This document shows, piece after piece, positions 1 through 8,136 of a stretch of DNA of 11,416 nucleotides. The first letter of the stretch is position 1, and each line of letters starts with the position of its first letter. A program made the position numbers and the translations under genes. The stretch comes from Cochliopodium minus (taxonomy: Eukaryota > Discosea > Himatismenida > Cochliopodiidae): positions 75,832-87,247 of the forward strand of contig JAMYWO010000015.1 in assembly GCA_024220525.1 (NCBI GenBank), given 5' to 3'. Under the pieces are notes generated by a model. It worked only from the letters and a program-made list of their open reading frames with translations. It made no database searches and was not told where the DNA came from.

Positions 1-316
1 GATTTTATGTTGATTATCTTCCCATCTCACAATTCTTCCCTCTTTGATCTCGACATATTTGTACTCCAACACGAAATTATCAACAATTGGTATTCTAATT
101 CTTGCTCTCCAAATATTCCCAGGTCCCCATGTCAATTGTTTACCTTCTGTCCAATTTCCAAGCTCATTTATCGATCCAACGATCCCAAATTCATTTCCTC
201 TTGAATCATATTCGATTTGAAAGTTTAGAGTGGCGAAATTAACTTTTTTTTTTTTTTATATTTGAATAAAAAATTTTGTCAAATAAAGAAAAGTTAGTTA
301 TACTTGATTTTCTCAT
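1..316 (-). CDS. CBM20 (starch/glycogen-binding) domain protein, N-terminal part
   Basis: The gene runs off the left edge of the window. Two exons are supported: 304-316 (ATG at 314-316, encoding MRKS plus one base) and 1-242, separated by a 60-bp intron (244-303 is GTATAACTAAC...AAAG; the acceptor G is 243). Splicing gives a start MRKSINFATLNFQIEYDSRG, followed by the CBM20 hallmark VGSINELGNW (residues about 26-35), then an aromatic strand around NIWRARI and an acidic/aromatic EYKYVEI strand. CBM20 domains bind alpha-glucans such as starch and glycogen. The domain sits at the extreme N-terminus with no signal peptide, so an intracellular glycogen-associated protein is more likely than a secreted amylase. 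In other eukaryotes the domain is fused to phosphatases, GPCPD-type phosphodiesterases, glucanotransferases or glucan water dikinases; the partner here lies outside the window. The domain call is strong, and the start depends on the intron model. Confidence 0.78.
244..303 (-). other. Intron 1 of the CBM20 gene
   Basis: The sense strand begins GTATAACTAAC and ends in a long A run followed by AG. Removing it joins A(304) to TT(242-241) as an Ile codon and connects an ATG to the conserved CBM20 strand in frame. Without splicing the CBM20 frame has no in-frame ATG here. Confidence 0.6.
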
Positions 317-435
317 TGATTTTTGAAGTAATTTTGATTTTTATTTTTTTAAAAGCAATCTTTTTTGGGAATTAATATTGTTTTTTTCAAAATTAATTAA
401 TTAAACGAAATTTCGTCATTAATTTTTATTAAAAA
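317..435. other. Intergenic spacer between the CBM20 gene and the ankyrin gene
   Basis: This is 119 bp of AT-rich DNA. It must hold the 3' end of the ankyrin transcript and the 5' end of the CBM20 transcript. A short TTAATTAATTAA-like stretch near 393-405 is the only ordered motif I see. No gene is visible. Confidence 0.5.
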
Positions 436-2050
436 TCATATAACTGAAGAAATCAAATGAACTACAAAATGTTGAATTATAATATAAACAACATATTTGG
501 GAAATCTGAAACCAAACAAACTGGATGATCTTATCCTAAACGAAAGAAGTAGGTAAAATATCTGCTTCTGAATGGCAGGAGCGAAATATTGATGGGTTTC
601 CACATTCCATAATTTCCCGTTCTCCAAATTTATGAAGATTTTATCAACAAAATCTTTAGAATGAACTAAACTTAGACGATAAGTGATGTGATGACGGAGA
701 GACTTGCCTTTAATGAGAAGAGAATTAAAATTAACACCAAAGGAAGTGAAAAAAATCAAAGTTTCCAAAAAATTTGTGGTTTTGAGGTCACAAAAACTGT
801 AAAAATGATAGAGAGGAGAATATCCATCTTTATCTTTTAAATTTAAATCACATTTTTTGTGAAGGATGAGAAATTTCAAAACTTCAAAATTGTGATTCAT
901 TTTGGATGCACTATGAATAAGATATTCGTTTTTCTTGTCTTTTTTGTTGAAGTCTAACTTTGAATCTCCAATTAAATACTTTACTACATCCAGATTTGGG
1001 TTTGAAACACATTTTAAAAGAACTGTTTGCTTCCTTTTGGGATTCCTAAACTTTGCTAATTGATTTAAATATTTGATTACTTCAATATTTTCATTAGATT
1101 GACAAGCGAGAACAAAAGCGGATTCTTTATCGGAATTTTTTTCGTTAACATCCGCTTTCATAGAGATCAAAAATTTGATTATTTCCAAGTTTTCATTGAA
1201 TTTACAAGCAGAATGTATTGGCTTATCGTTTGTATCGGGATTCTTAACATTTATTTTGCATTTCCTTTTCATCATGTATTTTAAGACATCCACATTTTGG
1301 TTATTCATACAAGCCAAATGAAACAAACTATCTCCGTCAAGATCTTTTTGAAATAAGTTTGCTATTTTTAAACAAAAATCAATAAATATTAAGAAAAAAG
1401 TTTAAAAGATTTTTTTTTTGTTCACATTTTAAAACCAAGTCGAAATACTTGATTAATCTGACATTTTTGTTAAACATAACAGCTACCATAAAACAGTTGT
1501 AATTCAATCTATTTTTTAGAGTTATATCCATTCTCAAATCAAAAATGAGGTGCTTTATCACATCCAAATTTTCATTTATTGCTGCGAAATGTAATCCACT
1601 TTCTCCATGGCAGTTTATTACTTCTGGATCACCTTTTTTCTCTATCAGATATTTTATTATATCCAGATTGCAGTTGTTTAAAGAATAGTGCATTGGTGTA
1701 TTTCCATATATATCCCTTTGATTCACCCCACATTTATTTTCTATCAGATAATTTATTTTTCCGATTTCATATCCTCGATTTCTATTTGAAAAGATGTTGT
1801 GTAATGGTGTTCTATATGTCTTGATATCTTTCAAATTTAAAAAAAAAATGTTCAAAATTATATGTAAATGGAAATTTCTTGTATCTTTCTTATTACCCTT
1901 CATTCTTGATAAATCTTTCTGATCGATGCTTTCTCTCATTATGTTTTTACCTCCAAAATCACATTCCATTAATTTTCCATTTTGATAATCGTGATAAAAC
2001 TTTAATTGATCAATGAATGAAAAATAATCCTTCTCATTTTCTGATATCAT
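436..2050 (-). CDS. Ankyrin-repeat protein (about 10 repeats)
   Basis: Two exons: 1426-2050 and 436-1361, with a 64-bp phase-1 intron (GTGAAC...AAATAG). Splicing gives 516 aa ending in TGA. I take the ATG at 2050 (MISENEKD); a few upstream in-frame codons lack an ATG. About ten degenerate ankyrin repeats run from residue 78 to about 420, recognisable by TPMHYSL, SGLHFAA, SLFHLAC and KPIHSAC at about 33-35-residue spacing, each followed by the helix-2 pattern N(E/L)DVIKYLI. The intron falls between two repeats, and its removal restores DLDGDSLFHLAC. Ankyrin stacks mediate protein-protein binding; the partner is unknown. The last 22 residues (495-516) begin FPKYVVYIIIQHFV, a hydrophobic tail that loosely resembles the Leu-Pro-start helix of F-box/PRANC-like tails, although the usual LP is FP here. 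It could also be a simple hydrophobic end. No signal peptide or enzyme domain was seen. Confidence 0.82.
1362..1425 (-). other. Intron of the ankyrin gene
   Basis: GTGAAC donor and AAATAG acceptor on the sense strand, phase 1. It carries a stop in the upstream exon's frame (ORF end at 1379). Removal joins ...LVLK to SNLFQKDLDG and keeps ankyrin register. Confidence 0.65.
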
Positions 2051-2228
2051 CTCAAATCTTGATAACAAACTTTTCTTTTTTTTTAATTATATTTTGAAAT
2101 TCATTTTTAACGAAAATTTGAACTGAAAAAAACTCCTAAATTTTAAAAAAACCATACTTATTGAAACATTAATTTGTACAACATTCTTTATTAATTTATT
2201 TTTTATTTTTTTAATTTTTTTAATTCTT
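2051..2228. other. Intergenic spacer between the ankyrin gene and the kelch-F-box-Ras gene
   Basis: This is 178 bp with poly-A/T runs (for example around 2195-2225). It presumably contains the terminator of the GTPase fusion gene and the promoter of the ankyrin gene. No further structure is recognisable. Confidence 0.5.
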
Positions 2229-3843
2229 TTACATCAATAAACATTTCTTTTTATTTGTTGATGGAAAAAAAGGAGGAGTATCACTTTGAGAAAACATCAT
2301 CAAACACAATTTGAAAAGTTTTTCGACGTTGTAACCTGTCAAAGAACTAGTCTTCAAGTAAGGAATTCCCCTTTCTTTCGCAAACTCGATAGCTTGGTCA
2401 TCACTATTTTTCATTGAATCTACTTTAGTTTTAACTAAAATAATAGAAGGAGAAATATTCAAGCTTTTCACTTCATTGTAAAACAATTTTAAACGCTCCA
2501 GTGTATAAAGGTTACAAAATAAAAAAATAAAAACATCAAAATTATTAAAAAGAGAACTTTGATTATAATTAATATGTGATTCGGTAAAACTGTCATGAAT
2601 GTTCAAACCAATTTTTCTTTTTCCATTTTCTGGACCAAGAGTGATTATTTTGTAATAAGAATCCTCTATTGTTGGATCATAAAGGCCATAATAACATCCG
2701 TAATAAAATCTCAAACATAAATTTGATTTTCCTACTCCACCAGCTTTTTTCAAAAAAATAAAAATAAAATTTTCATAAACGGAAAATAAAAAGAAATAAA
2801 AATAAATTAAAAGTGAAAATAAAAATGAAATCTTACCTCCTGCAAGACAGATTTCTAATTTTTCAGTTTGATCTAGTTTTTCTTCGTTATAAGTAAACCC
2901 AAATGGAAGAAAGTTAGGAGGAATGTAAACAAATTGAGGATTTTTATGGATCATCTTGAAAATTTCAATTTTCTTTAAATTTTCTGCATTTTTTATCATA
3001 AATTTTTCTTCTAATTCTTTTTCACTTTTTATAAATTCATTAATTTTAATTGACCATATTTTGTTGTTTTTCATCAAATTGTTAAAATGTTTGTTAGTGA
3101 TGGAGAGATGACAAATATTTTTGATGTTGAGATAACTCGTAATTTTTGTGATACAATCAATGTTTAACTTGTCAAATGGGAAAGTTTCGTTCATGATTGG
3201 TTTTATAGAACAAATTCTAAAATCTGAAACTGCTTGGTTGTTTTCTTTTGAAAATCCTCCAAATACAAAAATCTTTTTAAACAAAATTTTAAATGATAAA
3301 AATCAAAATTATCAATTTAAAATTAAAAAGAAAAATATAATAATTCAAAAAATTAAAATTTAAAAAATAATAATTAGAAATGTTCAAAATTTTACAACAG
3401 TTTAAATTTTGTTAGTCATAAATTAATATCCGCTAATAAAGTTGTAAATTTTGGACATGTCTAAAAAATAAATTAAAAGAATTAAAAAATAAATTTACTT
3501 GATTTTCAAATTGATCAAAAGAACAGTGCATGTTGATCTCAAAATTAAATCCATAGAAAAAATCATGAAAAACCCCAAACTCAAAAACAAGACTTATTTC
3601 ATCAGAATCAGTGAAAATGTTTTTTAAACTTGATAAATCAAACAATAAAATCTCTTTTATTACATTCCCTTTTTCATCTTCTCCACCAAAAGTGATCATG
3701 TATTTTTCTTTCCATATGATTGATTTGTGCCCTTTTCTAGGGTTTGTATTTGTTTTTAATTTCTTGTAATAGTGTTTGTGGTTTGAAAAAACGATTAGTT
3801 CGTTTAAGAGGCTAACTCCGTCAAATCCTCCGTAATGAATGAA
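2229..3843 (-). CDS. Kelch-repeat / F-box / Ras-like GTPase fusion protein, 5' end missing
   Basis: Three exons: 3499-3843, 2837-3272 and 2229-2743 (introns of 226 and 93 bp; phases 0 and 1). They encode 431 aa and stop at TAA. Numbering from the first visible codon, three kelch blades are marked by double glycines at HYGGFDG (4-9), TFGGED (51-56) and VFGGFS (118-123). An F-box follows at about 146-191 (FPFDKLNIDCITKITSYL, then an IWSIKI end). A Ras-type domain starts at about 255: P-loop GAGGVGKS (260-267, created exactly by intron removal), effector loop YDPTIEDSY (282-290), a changed G3 (IHDSFTES instead of DTAGQE), TKVD instead of NKxD (366-369) and KTSS instead of ETSA (391-394). The protein ends in a polybasic NKKK and the CaaX box CLLM, a farnesylation-type signal. 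Kelch plus F-box implies an SCF ubiquitin-ligase receptor, and the Ras part would anchor and perhaps switch it. No ATG precedes the first blade, so at least one upstream exon is lost or unassembled. Confidence 0.8.
2744..2836 (-). other. Intron interrupting the P-loop codons of the Ras-like domain
   Basis: Donor GGAG|GTAAGA and acceptor AAAAAG|CTGG on the sense strand, phase 1. Splicing turns LAGG...AGGVGKS into the canonical Ras sequence LAGAGGVGKS. The intron is open in frame, so a naive single-exon model would carry about 31 spurious hydrophobic residues. Confidence 0.88.
3273..3498 (-). other. Intron between kelch blades
   Basis: Donor CAA|GTAAAT at 3498 and acceptor AAAAAG|ATT at 3273, phase 0. 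It joins HCSFDQFENQ to IFVFGGFS, the usual kelch order of a histidine-containing strand, a short turn and then the Gly-Gly strand. At 226 bp it is longer than most introns here and contains only short open stretches. Confidence 0.65.
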
Positions 3844-4013
3844 CTTTAATTTTTTAAAAAAATATAAAGAATAAAAAAATTAAAAATAAAAAAAAAAAAA
3901 AATAAAAAAATAAAAAAATAAAAAAATAAAAAAATAAAAAAAATCAAAAAATAAAAAATATAAAAATAAAAAATAAAAAAAATAAAAAATAAAAATAATT
4001 TTTAAACTTATTT
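3844..4013. repeat. A/T-only low-complexity junction, (TAAAAAA)n-like
   Basis: From about 3870 to 3998 the plus strand is almost pure A and T in imperfect TAAAAAA/TAAAAAT units. On the minus (coding) strand it follows a normal splice donor (GTAAATAAG at 4015) belonging to the truncated PDAT copy and precedes a normal acceptor (TTAAAG at 3844) belonging to the kelch exon. No ATG or complete gene end can be found inside it. It therefore behaves like the middle of a hybrid intron formed where two genes were joined. Confidence 0.7.
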
Positions 4014-4015
4014 AC

Positions 4016-5563
4016 CCATTGAATGAGTTACGATCACTGAAGGTCTTCCCTCATTGTTCTTCGCCATCATTTCGATGTTCATTTTCAAGTTGGTGAAGTA
4101 ATGATCTCTTTCTTCCATGTGATGGTAAGAAAGTCTCCAATCTTTTCGAAATAAACAAAAAAAGCATTATAATTAAAAAAGTTAAATTTTTATTTGAAAA
4201 ATTATTAAAGTAAAAAATAATCTAAAAAATTATAAAGAGGAAAAAATTGTAAATTGTAAAAAAGTAATAAATAAATAAATTAAAAAATTTTACCATTATT
4301 TGCCATGTAAAGATTATTTTCATCGTAACCAATATCAGCAAAATTTTCTTTATTTTAAAAATTAATTTTAAAAAAAATTAAAAATAAAAATTATAAAATA
4401 ATTAAAAATTTAAAAAATAATAAAAACAAAATTTTTTTTTTTTTTTACCAATCATTCTTGACCAAATCCAAAAACCAGGAAGAAGATAATCACTTCCTGC
4501 CATCCCTCTAACAGCTCTCAGTTTGATCCCCTCTGGATCTAATCCTGTCGTCAAATTTAAGCTCATGTGTTCTAACCAACATTGAACTTTCAAAAGAATT
4601 CCCTCCACCATGATAGATGATCCCCAAAACTTTTCTCTGAAATGCCTAAAGAAAAAAAAATTAATTTAAATCAAAAATCAAAAAATTTAAATCAAAATAA
4701 ATTAATAATAATGAAAAATAAATTGAAAATTTAGTAAAAAAATAAAAAAGTTAAATGAAAATAAATTTTTTATTTGAAATTAAAATTTTAAAAATTGATC
4801 AAAAAAATATAAAGGAAAAAAAATGTTTATTCACAAAAAAAAAAATTATTTCTTTTTAAATAAAATTATATTTTACTTTGTAGCACAAGGCTTTCCTTGC
4901 CATACTTCCAATCCTGTCGAAACAATACCAGGAATGAATACAACAGGGTAATGTGGGGTCACTCCTTCTTTTTGAAGTATGAGCCCGGGTCTTTCCGCTC
5001 TCATTGATTCGAATCCCAACATCTCCATTGCACTAGTCAACGTTTCTGAATTGAGAGCTCTATCTACAAAATTATCTTCTGCAAATTTTGTCCTGTGCAA
5101 ATGAACATATGCTCCTTTAAAGAAAAAAAAAAGGGAATTAAGCTCTGATTTGTAATTTTTAATTTTTATTTAATTAAATTTCGCTGAATGAAAAAAATTA
5201 AAATATAAAAAAAGTTTATTTCCTCAGATTTTTAAATTATACTCTTTTATTTTTAAATTGAACAATAAACAAAATTGTTCAAATTAAGCTCTTTTAAATA
5301 ATTCCAAAAGAATAGAAAGGATTTTTACCTATTACTATTGATAACAAAATAATGGAAATATAAAGAGAACATATGCAACAGCAACATTCTTTCATCCTTA
5401 TACATTTTGTCTTCTTCGTAACTACCAATAATTTTGATTGTGATATTCTTTTGAGAGGTCTCATATCTGGGGAAGTTTGAGGAGAATTCTTATTTCTTGT
5501 CTTTTCTTTATATTTTATCACGACTGATTTATCAGTCATCAAATTCTTCAACAAATTATACAT
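4016..5563 (-). pseudogene. 3'-truncated PDAT copy (exons 1-5 only)
   Basis: Five exons match the full PDAT copy downstream one for one: 5329-5563, 4877-5114, 4645-4449, 4294-4347 and 4016-4141. Exons 3 to 5 have exactly the same lengths (197, 54, 126) and every intron phase agrees. The ATG at 5563 begins MYNLLKNLMTDKSVV, a basic cytosolic leader, then the Cys cluster KECCCCICSLY and a membrane segment to about residue 78. Conserved lumenal PDAT blocks follow: FIPGIVSTGLEVWQGKPCA, FREKFWGSS, TTGLDPEG, the DWRLSYHH motif and the nucleophile block THSMG (Ser about 282). The gene then stops: no acid or histidine exon follows. Reading through the last donor gives Gly-Lys-stop, about 285 aa, without Asp or His of the triad. 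Splicing into the next acceptor changes frame and stops after about seven codons. In the AAYDW-like motif, the residue before Asp is Asn instead of Tyr. By eye, identity to the full copy is about 85% in exons 2-5. Probably non-catalytic. Confidence 0.8.
4921..5032 (-). repeat. Near-identical block in exon 2 shared by both PDAT copies
   Basis: This 112-bp segment matches 8645-8756 with four mismatches (108/112) and no gap. It encodes the stretch from AMEMLGFESM to the PGIV motif. Flanking coding sequence and all introns are much more diverged. Confidence 0.85.
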
Positions 5564-5855
5564 TTCAATTGTTTTGATTGAGAACTAATTTTTTTTTTTT
5601 CTTTCCTATTTATTTCCATAATTAAAAAATTTAATTAATTTTTTTTTCTCTGAAATTTAAATATTTTGCTTTTTTTTTTTTTTGATCAACAATTGCTTTT
5701 TTTATTTTCATGAGGATACTATGATTCTCAAATATACAAATTTACTTTTCAATTTAGTTTTTTTTTGAATATTATTTATTTGGAGAGGATCTAAATAAAA
5801 TTAAAAATAAAAAAAATGATTTATTTAAAAAAAATTATTTTGAAAAAAAATAAAA
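5564..5855. other. Spacer between the two PDAT copies
   Basis: This is 292 bp of AT-rich DNA with several poly-T runs (5589-5600, 5672-5684). It holds the promoter/5' leader of the truncated copy and the 3' end of the complete one. No ORF or RNA gene is seen. Confidence 0.5.
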
Positions 5856-8105
5856 TTAGGGATTTGAATATTTCTCTCTTTCTTCAAATCTCTCAGAAAT
5901 TTGTTTAGCTTTAGAAAAGATTCTTTCTTGAGGTTTCTCACCTGTATTGGAAGCAACTCTCAAAACATCCTCAATCAAAGCATAGTTACCAATAATGTCA
6001 ACGTGTTCAGTAGCTTTAGTAGTATATCTCAAAGTCTTCTCAACAAGAGAAATGTTTTCTTGTTCAAATTCACGCACAACTACTTTGACACCATGTGGAT
6101 TGTACTTCTTTTTTTGCCAAGTGTTTACGCATGGAAAACTGAGCGAAATCAACGGAACTGTTCCATCTCCATCTGACGTTTGAACTCCATTTTGATAATT
6201 TGTTTCCTTGTCAGTGTAAGAAGTATTCAATCTAAGGAATAAAAAATAATATTAAAAAAAATAAAAAGTTTTAGATATTAAATCATTTTTAATAAATGAT
6301 AAAATTACTACATAAAATAAAAATAAAAAAACAAAATAAAATAAAATAAAAAAAAAAAAATTAATAAAACAAAAAACAATTAAAAACAAAAAAGGTTTAA
6401 AATATAAAGATTATTTTTAAAAGAATGAAAACATATTGTAAACAAACAAATGAATAAAAATAAAAAAAATCAAACAAAATATTTTCTTACATAAAAGGCA
6501 AATCATTTTCACAAGTATATGACGGATTAGGAGTGTAAACGTATGCTCTTTCTGTTTCAAAACCAATACCGTACATGCAATAAATTTCAAAGTTGGGAGC
6601 ATTAGGAAGCTGTACCAATGTGGGGTTTGTCCATTTTCTGGGATCTTTTTCATTCTCCCTTAATTTCTTTTCGTCATCTTCAAAACCAAAGTCATACTAA
6701 GGAAAAATATTTACAAAAAAATTAAAAAAAAAATTTACATAAAAAGATCATAAAAATAAATATTTTAAAAAATAAAAAATAACATTATTAAAATAAATAA
6801 AAAATTACCCAATCATCATTTTTTTTCATCAATTTGGGGAATATGTTTCTTAACAAATCTAACGAATCATCAACATTGAACTTTTCTATCTCACAAACTT
6901 TAAAACGATCACAATCTGAGATCAAAGCTTCATCTTCATTATTTCTATCTGTTATGTTTAAAAATATTATTTAAAAATAATTAAAATAATTTAATTTTTT
7001 AATTAATAATAATAAAAAATAATTAAAATAATTTATGTTTTTGAGAAGGATATATTGTTTTTCTTTTACCTGGACAAGAAGTTACTGTGTCGTTACATTC
7101 CTTTTTCTCTGTGTTAAAGTCCATTAGAGTACCAAATGTAGATTTCTGTCCTCTGTCATCAGGTGCTCCATCTACATCTCCCCAAATTCTTTTACCACCC
7201 TTTGGTAACATTCCTGTCAAAAAAAAATAAAAATTATTTATTTAATGATTAATAATTAATAAAATTTTATTAACAATAATTAATTAATTAATTAATATAT
7301 TCTTTAATCAAAATAACCTCCAACACTTCCCAAACTGTGAAAGAATTTTGTCAAATCATGAGCTGGTAACCATGCATCCTTAATTTTGGAAATGGTAGCG
7401 TCCAACATTGCGGTGTCTTTACAAAAAGAAATCAAAAATGTCAATTTGTTTCGCTCAAAAAAATGATTAAAAATTTAATAGAATTACCTTTTGTTTCTCC
7501 GCTCATCAAACTTCCGAAAGATTTTGGAACCCCCATAAACACACCTTTATAATTTACAATAAGTGATTGTTTAAATTTTATTTTTCATTTTTTTTTTGAA
7601 CCTCCTATGGACATGAGTGCTTTCACGTGTTTACTAACCCAATCCTTACCACCCTTCCCACCCAAATCACTTTCTACCCATTTTAAAAAATGCATAGTAA
7701 CAGGTGTTCCTGTAAAAAAAAACAAAAAAAAATTTTAAAAAAAAAATTTTTTTAATGAATAATTTTGAAATATTACTAAATATTTAATTTAAAAGAAGAT
7801 CAAAAAAAAAATGTTTTTTTACCCATTGAATGAGTTACGATAACACAAGGTCTACCTCCGTTATTTTTTGTCATTGCTTCCATATTCATTTTCAAATTTG
7901 AGAAATAGTGATCTCTTTCTTCCAAGTGATGGTAGGAAAGTCTCCAATCTTTGAAAGAAGAGGAAAAGAAAATAAATTGTTAGTAAATGTAAAAATTATT
8001 AATAAAAATATATTACCATATGTAGCCATGTAAAGATTATTTTCATCATATCCAATATCAGCAAAATTTTCTTTATTCAAAAAAAAAAAAAAAAATAAAA
8101 AATAA

Positions 8106-8136
<31 letters not shown>

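Noticed and set aside
7-204. Plus-strand open frame over the CBM20 exon
   Set aside because: It is the complement of a clear CBM20 coding frame and has no recognisable motif.
1099-1824. Plus-strand open frames within the ankyrin gene
   Set aside because: They mirror ankyrin codons on the other strand; the minus-strand repeats are unmistakable.
2744-2836. A membrane-spanning insert in the GTPase (FLFSLLIYFYFFLF region)
   Set aside because: This hydrophobic stretch is an in-frame T-rich intron; splicing at GTAAGA and AAAAAG restores the P-loop.
3386-3452. A small extra exon inside the kelch intron, reading TCPKFTTLLADIN
   Set aside because: It has an acceptor-like TAG in front, but no GT donor before its in-frame TGA, and skipping it gives a perfect kelch continuation from FENQ to IFVFGG.
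3870-3998. CRISPR-like or telomeric array
   Set aside because: The units are imperfect A/T homopolymer-type repeats without spacers, and telomeric G-runs are absent; it is simple low complexity.
3844-4141. An in-frame PDAT-kelch fusion protein
   Set aside because: The PDAT donor at 4015 is phase 1 and the kelch acceptor at 3844 is phase 0; joining them shifts frame and meets TGA after about seven codons. Read-through of the donor stops at once (Gly-Lys-stop).
4873-5100. Separate short genes for each PDAT exon
   Set aside because: Each open stretch ends exactly at a splice donor and continues in the right phase at the next acceptor, following the PDAT family order.
5901-6183. Two overlapping plus-strand open frames over the last PDAT exon
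   Set aside because: They are antisense shadows of the SDGDGTVPL and EHVDIIGN coding sequence.
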